Of a DNA stretch of 64,000 nt, positions 28,857 to 37,793 are shown piece by piece. The notes beneath the pieces were generated by a model that was given only the letters and a program-made list of their open reading frames with translations, did no database searches and was not told the origin of the DNA. The stretch comes from Nitrobacter sp051535235. Its GTDB lineage: Bacteria; Pseudomonadota; Alphaproteobacteria; Rhizobiales; Xanthobacteraceae. A program made the translations under genes and the position numbers. The first letter of the stretch is position 1; the number at the start of each line of letters is the position of its first letter. The stretch spans positions 1 through 64,000 of the forward strand of contig NZ_JBPPLZ010000002.1 of assembly GCF_051535235.1 (NCBI RefSeq), in the 5' to 3' direction.

Positions 28857-30041
28857 ATGTCCGAATCTACGAACCTGAAAACGGTCGCGGCCGCAAACGG
28901 CATCGCGACCGAGGATAACGTCGGCGCGGTGACGCCGTCAATCTGTCTGTCGAGCACGTTCACCTGGCCCGGCTTCGGGCGCAGCGGCCCGCACGAATAT
29001 ACCCGTACCAGCAACCCCACCCGCACGCTGCTGGCCGACACTCTCGCCAAGCTCGAAGGCGGCGCCGGCGCGGTGGTAGTGTCCTCGGGTATGGCCGCGA
29101 TCGATCTGGTGCTGTCGCAATTGTCGCGCGATGAGATCGTGATTGCGCCGCACGACTGTTACGGCGGTACCCACCGCTTGCTGGTGAACCGCCGCGACCG
29201 CGGCCACTTCAAGGTGGCCTTTGTCGATCAGAATGATCCCGCCGCGCTGACTGCGGCGTTCCAGAAAAAGCCCAGGCTTGTGCTGATCGAAACTCCGAGC
29301 AATCCTCTGATGCGCATCGTCGACATCCGGGCGATTGTCGCGCAGGCAAGAGCGGCCGGCGCCAAGGTCGCCGTCGACAACACATTTCTGTCGCCCGCTC
29401 TGCAGCGCCCCATTGCGCTCGGGGCTGATTTCGTCATTCACTCGACCACGAAATATCTCAACGGCCACTCGGACATGGTCGGCGGCGCCGTGATCGCAGC
29501 CGATGCCGCTGATGCCGAGGCGCTGGCAGCCTGGGCCAATATCGTCGGCACGACGGGGGCGCCGTTCGATTCCTATCTGGCGCTTCGCGGTATCCGCACG
29601 TTGTTTCCGCGCATGGAGTGGCAGCAGCGCAGCGCGCAGGCGGTCGCTGAGTTTCTGATCAAACATCCTCTTGTTGCCGCGTGCCATTATCCGGGGTTGC
29701 CCACGCATCCGGGCCATGCTGTCGCCAAGGCTCAGCAATCCGGCTTTGGCGCGATGCTCAGCTTCGAACTGAAAGGAAGCGGCGCGGCGGCTGCCCGCTT
29801 TGTCGAGGCCGTTCGGCTTTTCAGTCTCGCGGAGTCGCTCGGCGGCACCGAGAGCCTGGTGGCTCATCCCGCGACGATGACCCATGCCAGCATGTCGGAG
29901 GAAGCGCGCAAGGCCGCCGGCATCACGAACGGTCTCATCCGGCTTTCAATCGGCCTGGAGGATACCGCCGATTTGATCACCGATCTGGACCGGGCTCTTG
30001 CCGAAATCGATGCGGCGGCTCGTTCAAAAGCGAACGCCTGA
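28857..30041 (+). CDS. Cystathionine gamma-synthase/lyase family PLP enzyme
   Basis: Cys/Met-metabolism PLP enzyme of 394 residues. The Schiff-base lysine is K199 in HSTTKYLNGHSD. SNPTRTLL, SSGMAAIDLVL (PLP phosphate contact) and the VDNTFLSP aspartate motif are all present. Members include MetB, MetC, MetZ and cystathionine gamma-lyase, which I cannot tell apart safely; with metX in the same genome and cysJI next to it, a role in cystathionine or homocysteine formation is likely. ATG 28857 is 122 bases after cysI. Confidence 0.85.
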   Translation: MSESTNLKTVAAANGIATEDNVGAVTPSICLSSTFTWPGFGRSGPHEYTRTSNPTRTLLADTLAKLEGGAGAVVVSSGMAAIDLVLSQLSRDEIVIAPHDCYGGTHRLLVNRRDRGHFKVAFVDQNDPAALTAAFQKKPRLVLIETPSNPLMRIVDIRAIVAQARAAGAKVAVDNTFLSPALQRPIALGADFVIHSTTKYLNGHSDMVGGAVIAADAADAEALAAWANIVGTTGAPFDSYLALRGIRTLFPRMEWQQRSAQAVAEFLIKHPLVAACHYPGLPTHPGHAVAKAQQSGFGAMLSFELKGSGAAAARFVEAVRLFSLAESLGGTESLVAHPATMTHASMSEEARKAAGITNGLIRLSIGLEDTADLITDLDRALAEIDAAARSKANA

Positions 30042-30083
30042 ACGGTCACGTCGTAGACGGCTGCAGGCCAAAAATCCGCTTGT

Positions 30084-30112
30084 AAAAAAACGCGGAGCCG
30101 ACGGGCTCCGCG
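30084..30112 (-). terminator. Terminator of the BA14K gene
   Basis: cgcggagcc (30091-30099) and ggctccgcg (30104-30112) form a 9-bp stem. Read on the minus strand it is followed by seven T residues (30084-30090). It suits the minus-strand BA14K gene, whose stop is 51 bases away, and may also serve the convergent plus-strand PLP gene. Confidence 0.8.
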
Positions 30113-30162
30113 TCAAACGGCTCGAATGTGTCGGCACGATCGTGTGCCGAAAATTCTGTCGC

Positions 30163-30525
30163 TTACGGACAGGAATGACGGTAGCCGTCCAAGCCAAGAT
30201 ATGTTCCGGAGGCCGGATCGTAGGAGCGGAAGCGCTGCGCGCAATAGGCCGCGTTCTGTTGTGCGTTGGCCTGACCGGCAGCGATTGCGCCGCCGATAAT
30301 GGCGCCTGCCGCCAGGCCGCCGATCAACGCCCCGGCGCCGCCGCCTCCACCATGATAGTGGCGATGGTGATGGTGATGTCCATAATATTGAACAGCTTCG
30401 ATCGAGGACGGAGCCGCCTTGCTCATATCGGACTGGCCCATGAGCGGTGCCGACGTCGCCGGCACGGAAAAGGTGAACGCTACGGAGCCGGCGAGCAATG
30501 CCGCTAACATGATCTTCGATCGCAT
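30163..30525 (-). CDS. BA14K family exported protein
   Basis: A 120-residue protein with a signal peptide (about 1-25, ending near ATSA), a His-run, a glycine-rich hydrophobic stretch (about 60-80, GGLAAGAIIGGAIAAG) and the BA14K C-terminus. The last part shows the conserved YCAQRFRSYDPASGTYLGLDG pattern in pieces (Y-C-x-x-R-F-x-S-Y-D, then G-x-D-G) and a terminal cysteine. BA14K proteins are envelope proteins first noticed as Brucella antigens. ATG 30525 is chosen over an upstream start at 30570 because GAGGAG lies seven bases before it. Confidence 0.85.
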   Translation of the reverse strand: MRSKIMLAALLAGSVAFTFSVPATSAPLMGQSDMSKAAPSSIEAVQYYGHHHHHRHYHGGGGGAGALIGGLAAGAIIGGAIAAGQANAQQNAAYCAQRFRSYDPASGTYLGLDGYRHSCP

Positions 30526-30639
30526 GGTCAATCTCCTCAATGGCAGGATCGGGACCGGATATTTGGTCAAGACGCCGTGATTGGCGAGGCGTCAGATTGA
30601 CGCGAGCGGCCGGAATAGCAAGGGGTGGGGATGGATGGG

Positions 30640-30685
30640 CTGCCGGCTCGCGTGAAGAAATGTGTTAAACAAAAAAGATCAAAAA
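30640..30685 (+). repeat. Partial copy of the dispersed repeat (copy D)
   Basis: tgccggctcgcgtgaagaaa followed by tgtgttaaacaaaaaagatc matches the central block of copies B and C with about six differences. The flanking blocks are missing, so this is a remnant. Confidence 0.5.
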
Positions 30686-30741
30686 AGACAAAGTCTCTCT
30701 CCTGATTGCGTCAGAGGCGGGAAGGCTCCACCGACGGCCCG

Positions 30742-31851
30742 CTACACCACGACGCTCAGCCGCTTCGCGGCGCGGGTGATGCCGGTGTAGAGCCAGCGCG
30801 CGCGGCTGTCCTGAAACGCGAAACTTTCGTCGAACAGCACCACGTCGTCCCATTGCGAGCCCTGTGACTTGTGCACCGTCAGGACATAGCCGTAGTCGAA
30901 CTCGTCGTAGGGCTTGCGCTGCTCCCACGGAATGTCTTCGATACCGCCAGCGAAGCAGTCCTGCCGCACCGAAACTTTCGTCACCTTGTGCGCGAATTCT
31001 TCATCAGGGGAGAGCCGCATCGTGATGATTTTCGATTTCGAGGCCGCTCGCGACTTCACGCGCCACAGGCCGCCGTTGAACAGCGCTTTCTTGCGGTTGT
31101 TGCGCAGGCAGACCAGTTTGTCGCCGGCCACCGGCAGCGGATCCTCGATGTTCTGCCGTTGGCGGAATCGCATGTTGTAGGAACGGCGGGTGTTGTTGCG
31201 GCCGACCAGCACCTGGTCGGCGTTCATCACGCGTGCGGGATCGAGCTCGCCGCGCGCCACAACCTCGCTTTCGCCGTAGCGGCCGATGTCGAGATCGCGG
31301 CCCTCGCGGACGTCCATCGACATGCGCACGATCGGGTCGTCCTGAGCCTGACGGTGAACCTCGGTCAGCATCGCGTCCGGATCGGCGCTGGTGAAGAAGC
31401 CGCCGCCCTGGATCGGCGGCAGTTGCGCGGGATCTCCCAGCACCAGCAGCGGACAGTCGAACGACATCAGGTCGCGGCCGAGTTCGGCGTCGACCATGGA
31501 GCACTCATCGATCACGATGAGCTTGGCCTTGGAGGCGGGCGCATCGTCCCACAATTCAAAACTCGGCTGCTCCTCGCCGGATTCGCGGGCGCGATAGATC
31601 AGCGAGTGAATCGTCGAAGCACTGTCGCAGCCCTTGTTGCGCATCACCAGCGCGGCCTTGCCGGTGAAGGCCGCGAACTTGACCTCGCCGTCGACGCCAT
31701 CGGCGATGTGGCGCGCCAACGTGGTCTTGCCGGTGCCGGCATAGCCGAACAGGCGGAACACCTGCGGCGTGCTGCCTTTGCCGGGTTTGGCTTTCAGCCA
31801 GTCGGCGACGGCTTTCAGCGCTGTGTCCTGATGCGGCGTAAAGGAGGTCAT
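30742..31851 (-). CDS. RecD-like ATP-dependent DNA helicase
   Basis: Superfamily 1 helicase of 369 residues. Walker A is GYAGTGKTT (near residue 37), Walker B VIDECSMVD (near 115), motif III GDPAQLPP (near 138), and the C-terminal UvrD_C_2 motif VHKSQGSQWD with YTGITRA. It lacks the N-terminal extension of RecD2 and is like the small RecD-like/phage Dda type helicases. A DNA repair or recombination role is likely but unproven. ATG 31851 is used; the frame continues to 31914 without a good start. Confidence 0.85.
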   Translation of the reverse strand: MTSFTPHQDTALKAVADWLKAKPGKGSTPQVFRLFGYAGTGKTTLARHIADGVDGEVKFAAFTGKAALVMRNKGCDSASTIHSLIYRARESGEEQPSFELWDDAPASKAKLIVIDECSMVDAELGRDLMSFDCPLLVLGDPAQLPPIQGGGFFTSADPDAMLTEVHRQAQDDPIVRMSMDVREGRDLDIGRYGESEVVARGELDPARVMNADQVLVGRNNTRRSYNMRFRQRQNIEDPLPVAGDKLVCLRNNRKKALFNGGLWRVKSRAASKSKIITMRLSPDEEFAHKVTKVSVRQDCFAGGIEDIPWEQRKPYDEFDYGYVLTVHKSQGSQWDDVVLFDESFAFQDSRARWLYTGITRAAKRLSVVV

Positions 31852-32016
31852 GGGGTCCCGACGCTGACAGAGCCCCGAAGCGGTGCCGCGACTCGATGGT
31901 CGAAACCTAACCATTCGCGAGGCCGGCGCAAGATGCGTTCCCTCGGTGCGGTGGAACGCCTGTTGCCCTTGCGTTTAAGCGCCGCTTCGCTTCCGCACCG
32001 AAAGCGGGAAGGGTGC

Positions 32017-33396
32017 TCAGACCGTCGGAACGAATGCGCGATGATCGCCGCTGCCGGGAGGCGTGATCGGGATACCGCCGTCGGCATATTCGTTGAGCTT
32101 GTTGCGCAGCGTCCGGATCGAGATGCCGAGAATGTTCGCGGCATGGGTCCGGTTGCCGAGGCAATGCTTCAGCGTTTCGAGAATCAGGTCACGTTCGACG
32201 TCGGCGACGGTGCGGCCGACCAACGCCCGCGTCACCTGCTCGGCGGCGAGCGTGGCATGGGCGACGGCGGGCGCGGTCTTCGCCAGGTCGAGACGGTCGC
32301 CGTCGGGCGTCAGGATCGCGTCGGCGCCGATCTCGTCGTCGCTTGTCATCAAGACCGCGCGGTGAATGGTGTTCTCCAACTCGCGGACATTGCCTTGCCA
32401 GCGGTTCGTCGTCAGCACGCGCCGCGCATCAGTCGACAGCGAACGTACCGGCAGGCCGTTGGCTTCGGCATATTTCTTTGCGAAATGCTGCGCCAGTTCG
32501 AGAATGTCGGCGGGACGCTCGCGCAGCGGCGGGATCTTCAGGTTCACGACGTTGAGGCGGAACAGCAGGTCCTCGCGGAAGCTCCCCTCACGCACGGCGT
32601 CCGCAAGGTTGCGGTTCGAGGTCGCGATGATGCGGATGTCGACCGGCACCGGCCGCGTGCCGCCGACCCGATCGATCACGCGCTCCTGGATGGCGCGCAG
32701 GAGCTTCGATTGCAGCCGAACGTCCATCTCGGAAATTTCGTCGAGCAGCAGCGTGCCGCCGGTGGCTTCCTCGAATTTGCCGATGCGGCGCGCGACTGCG
32801 CCGGTGAACGCGCCCTTCTCATGACCGAACAGTTCGGATTCCAGAAGATGCTCCGGGATCGCCGCGCAATTGATCGAGATGAACGGCCGCTTGGCGCGGT
32901 TCGAGCGGGTATGGACATAGCGCGCCAGCACTTCCTTGCCGGTGCCGGATTCCCCGGTGATCATGATCGAGGCGTCGGAGCCGGCGATCTGCTGCGCCAG
33001 CTTGATGACCCGGGCCATTACCTCGTCGCGGTAGATGAGATCGCGGGAATCGTTCGCCACGGCGGCGAGCACCGCGGCGATCAGTTCCGGATCCGGCGGC
33101 AGCGGGATGTATTCCTTGGCGCCCGCATGGATCGCGGCGACGGCCGCTCGCGCGTCGCTGGTGATGCCGCAGGCGACGATCGGCACGTGAATGTGTTCCG
33201 CCTCGAGCCGCATGACGAGGGCGCGTATGTCGAGATCGACATCGACCAGAAGGAGATCGGCACCCTTGCCGCCGCGAAGCACGGCCATGGCCTGGTCGTT
33301 GCCGTCGGCGTGGGTGACCGAGGCGCCATTGTCCATGGCGATCTTGGTGGCGGTCGTGAGCTGGCCCTTCAGTGTGCCAACGATGAGAAGCCGCAT
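32017..33396 (-). CDS. flbD: Sigma-54-dependent flagellar regulator FlbD
   Basis: NtrC-type activator of 459 residues. A degenerate receiver domain (1-110) lacks the usual acidic pocket at the end of strand 1 (LLIVGTLKG). The AAA+ domain has Walker A GESGTGKE (148-155) and the sigma-54 contact GAFTGA (195-200), and a Fis-type helix-turn-helix lies near residues 420-445. In Caulobacter FlbD activates class III/IV flagellar genes and represses fliF from enhancer (ftr) sites. It closes the fliF-fliG-fliH-fliN-flbD row, the same order as in Caulobacter. ATG 33396 has AGGAG six bases upstream. Confidence 0.93.
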   Translation of the reverse strand: MRLLIVGTLKGQLTTATKIAMDNGASVTHADGNDQAMAVLRGGKGADLLLVDVDLDIRALVMRLEAEHIHVPIVACGITSDARAAVAAIHAGAKEYIPLPPDPELIAAVLAAVANDSRDLIYRDEVMARVIKLAQQIAGSDASIMITGESGTGKEVLARYVHTRSNRAKRPFISINCAAIPEHLLESELFGHEKGAFTGAVARRIGKFEEATGGTLLLDEISEMDVRLQSKLLRAIQERVIDRVGGTRPVPVDIRIIATSNRNLADAVREGSFREDLLFRLNVVNLKIPPLRERPADILELAQHFAKKYAEANGLPVRSLSTDARRVLTTNRWQGNVRELENTIHRAVLMTSDDEIGADAILTPDGDRLDLAKTAPAVAHATLAAEQVTRALVGRTVADVERDLILETLKHCLGNRTHAANILGISIRTLRNKLNEYADGGIPITPPGSGDHRAFVPTV

Positions 33397-33434
33397 GATC
33401 TGCTCCTGTGATGTGTCCCGGCTCGCGGCGGGCG

Positions 33435-33785
33435 TCAGGCTTTCTCGGCCTTGATGATTTCGGTCATGGTCACGCCGAGCTTGTCCTCCACGAGAACGAC
33501 CTCGCCGCGCGCCACAAGCCTGTTGTTGACGTAGATGTCGATGGCCTCGCCGACTCGCCGGTCGAGTTCCAGAACGCTGCCGGGCCCGAGCTTGAGGAGC
33601 GCGCCGACGTCCATCCTTGAACGGCCGAGCACGGCGGACACCTGGACCGGAACGTCGAACACTGCCTCGAGATCGGACGCGACCCGCGAAACCTGCTCGT
33701 CCTCGCTGTATCCGACGTCATCGTCCGCCGGCGCATCGGCGGCATTGAGGTCGGGAAGCGGCACCTGGGTGTCGTTATCGCTCAT
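33435..33785 (-). CDS. fliN: Flagellar motor switch protein FliN
   Basis: C-ring component of 116 residues with an acidic N-terminal tail and the SpoA/FliN domain (about 35-110: VPVQVSAVLGRSRM, LLKLGPGSVLELD, VNNRLVARGEVVLV). FliN with FliM and FliG forms the rotor switch that CheY-P reverses. The ATG at 33785 begins MSDNDTQV, 17 bases after the fliH stop. Confidence 0.92.
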   Translation of the reverse strand: MSDNDTQVPLPDLNAADAPADDDVGYSEDEQVSRVASDLEAVFDVPVQVSAVLGRSRMDVGALLKLGPGSVLELDRRVGEAIDIYVNNRLVARGEVVLVEDKLGVTMTEIIKAEKA

Positions 33786-33802
33786 TGTTCGTCCCCATGC
33801 CC

Positions 33803-34429
33803 TCAGGTGTTGCCATTCGATTTGCGAGCCATGTAGCCACGCACCAGTTCGTCGATCCTGGCATCGATGGCCGCGCGTTCCAGCACAATCCCGCCATCGG
33901 CCCACTCGATCCGGCAGTCGCCGGTCTCGATGTCGGGTTCGGCGAGGATGACGAGTTGTCCGGTAAACCCGTTTTGTTTGGCGATGCGCTCAATCTGCTC
34001 GCGCGCCGTGTCGTAGAGTTGATCGTTGATCCGCACCACGAGATGCGGTGTGGACACCAGATGCCGGAAACTGTCGCTGACCAGCGCGGCGATTTCCGTC
34101 AAGGGTTCAGCGGCGATCAACTCGCTGCACAATTTGCGCGCGACGGCGACGGCGACGTCGACCGCCTCGGTCTCCATCCGCGCTTCGACCCCCGCGACGC
34201 TTTGGGCGATTGCCCTGACGTCAGCGGAAATGTTCTCGATTGCCAGCGCGATGCGGCGGTCGCTCTGCACCCTGGCCTCGCGCTGCGCGGCGTCGAACCC
34301 GTTCTGATATGCCCGGGATTCCGCGGCCGCGATCTGCTGCGCGATCTCCTGGGTCGTCGGCGCACGCTCGTTGGATTTATGCGAAACCGAGAAGTCCGTA
34401 TCGAACAGGAATTTTGCCGGAGCGCCCAT
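33803..34429 (-). CDS. fliH: Flagellar export protein FliH-like (FlbE)
   Basis: A 208-residue protein with an N-terminal charged helix rich in Ala, Gln and Glu and a C-terminal FliH/HrpE domain (LVVRINDQLYDTAREQIERI, GDCRIEWADGGIVLERAAID). FliH regulates the export ATPase FliI. The position between fliG and fliN matches flbE/fliH of Caulobacter. Its ATG overlaps the fliG stop (TGATG), implying coupling. Confidence 0.87.
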   Translation of the reverse strand: MGAPAKFLFDTDFSVSHKSNERAPTTQEIAQQIAAAESRAYQNGFDAAQREARVQSDRRIALAIENISADVRAIAQSVAGVEARMETEAVDVAVAVARKLCSELIAAEPLTEIAALVSDSFRHLVSTPHLVVRINDQLYDTAREQIERIAKQNGFTGQLVILAEPDIETGDCRIEWADGGIVLERAAIDARIDELVRGYMARKSNGNT

Positions 34430-35511
34430 CAGTACACCAGTTCGTCGTCGGCGCGGTTTTTCGACAGCATGATTTCGCCCTTGGCGGCGAGATCCTTGGC
34501 GAGATTCACCAGCAGCGCCTGCGCCTCGTCGACATCGCGCAACCGGACCGGCCCAAGCGCGGCCATGTCGTCCATCAGCATCTTGGCGGCGCGCGACGAC
34601 ATGTTGCCCATGAAGAAGGCGCGCACCTCCTCGTTGGCGCTCTTCAGCGCGATGCCGAGCTTGTCCTTGTCGACGTGGCGCATCAGGGTCTGCGCGGAGC
34701 CGGCATCGAGCTTCACCAGATCGTCGAAGGTGAACATCAGCGCCTTGATGCGTTCGGCGGACTCCCTGTTCTCTTCTTCCAGCGCGGTGATGAAACGGGT
34801 CTCGGTCTGGCGGTCGAAATTGTTGAAGATTTCGGCCATCACCTCATGGGCGTCGCGGCGGCGTGTCTGCGACAGGTTGGACATGAATTCGCTGCGCAGC
34901 GTCTGCTCGACGCGCTCGATGACTTCCTTCTGCACCGCTTCCATCTTGAGCATGCGGCCGACCACGTCGAGCGCCATGTCCTCGGGCAGGATGGCGAGCA
35001 CCCGCGCGGCGTGCTCGGGTTTCAGCTTCGACAGCACGACGGCGATGGTCTGCGGATATTCGTTCTTGAGATAGTTCGCGAGAACCTCCTCCGGAACGTT
35101 GGACAGCTTTTCCCACATGTTGCGGCCAGCCGGTCCCCGGATCTCATCCATGATTCCGCTCACCCGGTCGTTGGGAAGATACTGGTTCAGCAGCCGCTCC
35201 GTCGCATCGAAGTTGCCCATCAGGGCGCCCGACGCCGACATCCGCGAGACGAATTCGAGCAGCAGGTCTTCGACCACATCGGCCTCGACCGTGCCGAGAG
35301 TGGACATCGCCAGCGACAGATCGCGGACCTCGTCGTCGTCCAGCATCGCCCAGACCTTGCCGCCGTATTGCTCGCCCAGCGCCAGCATCATCACGGCCGC
35401 CCGTCTCGGCCCGCTCATTGGCTTGGACTTGGGACGGTTGCTCTGACGACTCGCAAGCGAGGCGACGACGCTGGCGATATCGTTTGCATTGGTTGTTTGA
35501 GGTACGGCCAT
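34429..35511 (-). CDS. fliG: Flagellar motor switch protein FliG
   Basis: A 360-residue rotor protein that links the MS ring (FliF) to the C ring and contacts the stator. The three domains are visible: N-domain (MMLALGEQYGGKVWAMLDD near residue 40), middle domain with the EHAARVLAILPE region (EHPQ-motif equivalent, near 165) and the charged C-terminal torque helix (FFMGNMSSRAAKMLMDDM near 295). It starts 6 bases after the fliF stop. Confidence 0.95.
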   Translation of the reverse strand: MAVPQTTNANDIASVVASLASRQSNRPKSKPMSGPRRAAVMMLALGEQYGGKVWAMLDDDEVRDLSLAMSTLGTVEADVVEDLLLEFVSRMSASGALMGNFDATERLLNQYLPNDRVSGIMDEIRGPAGRNMWEKLSNVPEEVLANYLKNEYPQTIAVVLSKLKPEHAARVLAILPEDMALDVVGRMLKMEAVQKEVIERVEQTLRSEFMSNLSQTRRRDAHEVMAEIFNNFDRQTETRFITALEEENRESAERIKALMFTFDDLVKLDAGSAQTLMRHVDKDKLGIALKSANEEVRAFFMGNMSSRAAKMLMDDMAALGPVRLRDVDEAQALLVNLAKDLAAKGEIMLSKNRADDELVY

Positions 35512-35517
35512 GTCGGA

Positions 35518-37137
35518 TCACGCGGGCTCGGCTAGCCATTGACGGATGATGGAAGCGGTTTCGGCAGGATTGCGATCGGCCAGTTCGCCGACCCGATGCA
35601 CCGACTGGGCGTGAACCTGGCCCTGCACCTGGGCAACGTCGATCAACTGAGCGGTGGCGTTGTTGCCGGGAACCAGATTTTGCCCGGATGGGGCGGCCTG
35701 GGCATTGGCCTCGGACGGAGCCGGGAGCGCGGACGGCGGGCTGGGCGGCGGCGGATCCGACGCCAGGATACGGCGGACCAGCGGCCGGATCACCATGAAC
35801 GTCACCACGAGGCCGAGCAGCATCATGACCAAGAGTTCGATGACGTACATCACGTCGTCTTTCGTGAATTGCAGCATTCCCAGCAAACCGGCCGGTTCAG
35901 CGAGCGGCGCGACAGCGGGCGGCTCGGCGAATCTGAGGTTGACGACCTCGACCTGATCGCCGCGCTTCTGGTCGAAGCCGATGGCTGAGCGCACCAGCGT
36001 GGCGATGCGGTTGAGCTGATCCTTGCTGCGCTCGGCGTAGACCATCTGGCCCTTGTCGTCCTTGGTATAGGTGCCATCGACGAGAACGGCGACCGAGATG
36101 CGATTGACGCGGCCGGCTTCGGTCACCTCGGTCTTGGTGGTGCGGGAGATTTCGTAGTTGTTGGTCTCTTCGCTCTTCTTGCTCTGGTCGCGAGCAGGGT
36201 TTGTCGTGTCCGATTGCTGAGTGCCGGGCAGCTCGTTGTTGACCGTGACCTGGCCGTTGTTGTCGGCGGTGACGGAGGATTCCTCGCGGGTCTGGCTGGA
36301 TCGCAGCACCCGGCCTTCCGGATCGAACTTGTCCGAGGTCTGGGTGATCTTGTTGTAGTCGAAGTCGGCGGAGAGCTCGACGCGCGCCCTGCCGCTTCCG
36401 ACCACCGACGACACGATGGTCTCGACCTGATTGCGCATGCGCTTCTCGAATGCCGCGCGCCGCTCGTCTCCGGTCACGCCGTCGGCATCGGTGTTCGAGC
36501 CGTCGGCAAGCAACTGGCCAGCTTCGTCCACGATGGACACCCGCTGCGGCTTCAGTCCGTTGACGGCCGAGGCAACGAGATGGCGGATGGCACGGATCTG
36601 CTGCGGCTCGAGGCCGCCGCGGACGCGCAGCACGATCGAGGCGGATGGCTGCGGTGCTTCGCGCGAGAACAGCGGCCGCTCGGGCAGCACCAGATGGACG
36701 CGGGCGTCCTGGACGCGATCTATGGCGCGGATGGTGCGGGCGAGTTCGCCTTCCAGCGCGCGCAGGCGATTGATGTTCTGGACGAAGCTCGTGGTGCCGA
36801 GCGCGTCGGATTTGTCGAAGATCTCATAGCCGACCCCGCCGCCCTTGGGCAGTCCCGCCTCGGCGAGTTTCATCCGCAGCCGCGTCACTTTGTCCTTCGG
36901 CACCATGATGACGGCGCCGTCGTTGCGCAACTCGTAGGGAATCGCCTGACGTTCGAGGTCCTTGATGATTCCGGAGGAGTCCTCGACGCTGAGGTCGGTA
37001 AAGAGAGTCGTCATCTGCGGGGCGGTGACGCGCATGATGACGAACGCGAAGAAGCCGATCAGCACGGCGGTGACGGCGACCATCGCCATCAACCGTGACG
37101 CACCCAGGCCTTTCAGAAATGCCAGCAGCCCCTGCAA
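35518..37137 (-). CDS. fliF: Flagellar MS-ring protein FliF
   Basis: Basal-body membrane ring and export gate housing, 539 residues. TM1 is at about residues 15-37. Secretin-like ring-building motifs follow (GGVGYEIFDKSDALGTT in pieces near 95; RTIRAIDRVQDARVHLVLPE near 125), then the YscJ/FliF C-domain, TM2 near 415-435 and a short FliG-binding tail. I start at TTG 37137, which has AAGGGG eight bases upstream and begins MQGLLAFLKGLG; the frame extends to a TTG at 37182 without a ribosome binding site. First gene of the operon down to flbD. Confidence 0.93.
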   Translation of the reverse strand: MQGLLAFLKGLGASRLMAMVAVTAVLIGFFAFVIMRVTAPQMTTLFTDLSVEDSSGIIKDLERQAIPYELRNDGAVIMVPKDKVTRLRMKLAEAGLPKGGGVGYEIFDKSDALGTTSFVQNINRLRALEGELARTIRAIDRVQDARVHLVLPERPLFSREAPQPSASIVLRVRGGLEPQQIRAIRHLVASAVNGLKPQRVSIVDEAGQLLADGSNTDADGVTGDERRAAFEKRMRNQVETIVSSVVGSGRARVELSADFDYNKITQTSDKFDPEGRVLRSSQTREESSVTADNNGQVTVNNELPGTQQSDTTNPARDQSKKSEETNNYEISRTTKTEVTEAGRVNRISVAVLVDGTYTKDDKGQMVYAERSKDQLNRIATLVRSAIGFDQKRGDQVEVVNLRFAEPPAVAPLAEPAGLLGMLQFTKDDVMYVIELLVMMLLGLVVTFMVIRPLVRRILASDPPPPSPPSALPAPSEANAQAAPSGQNLVPGNNATAQLIDVAQVQGQVHAQSVHRVGELADRNPAETASIIRQWLAEPA

Positions 37138-37211
37138 CGAACCAGCCCCTTGACCCGGCCCGCGGAAAGGCCGACTCGGCAATTATTGCCTATGGTATGG
37201 TTTCGATATGG

Positions 37212-37225
37212 TTAACGACGGTTAA
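37212..37225 (-). promoter_or_regulatory. Candidate CtrA site upstream of fliF
   Basis: Two TTAAC half-sites (ttaaccgtcgttaac on the minus strand) lie 75-90 bases before the fliF start. The spacing between TTAA boxes is six, one less than the TTAA-N7-TTAA consensus. In Caulobacter, CtrA drives fliF. No sigma-54 box was found here. Confidence 0.4.
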
Positions 37226-37251
37226 GACCCGTGACGAAATTGCTCAATGAC

Positions 37252-37284
37252 AAAAAACCGGTCTCCAGAAGGAGGCCGGTTTTC
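37252..37284 (-). terminator. Terminator between sciP and fliF
   Basis: aaaaccggtctcc and ggaggccggtttt pair around agaa (one G-U). On the minus strand the stem is followed by a run of six T residues, which suits the end of sciP 29 bases upstream. Confidence 0.8.
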
Positions 37285-37312
37285 CGAGAATTCGCGCTAA
37301 TCTGGACGTGTC

Positions 37313-37588
37313 TTACTGGCGATATTGCTGGATTCGCGTGGTGCGCAAACCGGCAAGGCCGTGCTGGTCGATCGAGAACTGCCAGGACAGGAATTCGTCA
37401 ACCGTCAACGTATAGCGGCTGCAAGCCTCCTCGAGGGAGAGCAATCCGCCGCGAACCGCGGCAACGACCTCGGCCTTGCGGCGGATTACCCACCGCTTGG
37501 TGCCGGGCGCCGGCAGATCGGCGATCGTTAACGGGCTTCCGTCGGGCCCGATGACGTATTTCACCCTCGGGCGATGGGGTTCTGTCAT
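37313..37588 (-). CDS. sciP: CtrA inhibitor SciP (DUF1153)
   Basis: A 91-residue helix-turn-helix protein that I recognise as SciP/DUF1153. It has PDGSPLTIADLP (about 15-27), then KRWVIRRKAEVVAAVRGG and the HTH-like LSLEEACSRYTLTVDEFLSW. In Caulobacter SciP binds CtrA and stops it from recruiting RNA polymerase, closing the window of CtrA-driven flagellar transcription. Placement directly upstream of fliF fits. ATG 37588. A terminator separates it from fliF. Confidence 0.92.
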   Translation of the reverse strand: MTEPHRPRVKYVIGPDGSPLTIADLPAPGTKRWVIRRKAEVVAAVRGGLLSLEEACSRYTLTVDEFLSWQFSIDQHGLAGLRTTRIQQYRQ

Positions 37589-37644
37589 GGCGTACTCACA
37601 AACTCTAAACCACTGAACTCGCCGAGGAAGCTACGCCTTGCGAC

Positions 37645-37659
37645 TTAAAATTTGCCTAA
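37645..37659 (-). promoter_or_regulatory. Candidate CtrA site upstream of sciP
   Basis: On the minus strand the sequence is TTAG-gcaaatt-TTAA, one mismatch to TTAA-N7-TTAA with exact spacing. It lies about 57 bases before the sciP start. CtrA control of sciP is known in Caulobacter. Confidence 0.45.
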
Positions 37660-37793
37660 GCCCAAGGCTTCAATACGATTCTCCTTGAAAAGACTGTTTT
37701 GGAACGACGCCGGGTAGCGGTCCCGGACGCGCGAAACCACTCGAATAGGGGCAGAAAGATAGGTTCCGGTCGGCCAGGCACGAGCCGCGCCGG

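Noticed and set aside
30871..33411. 846-codon open frame antisense to the helicase and flbD
   Set aside because: It is a mirror frame of two well-supported genes; composition is unlike a protein and no start signal is seen.
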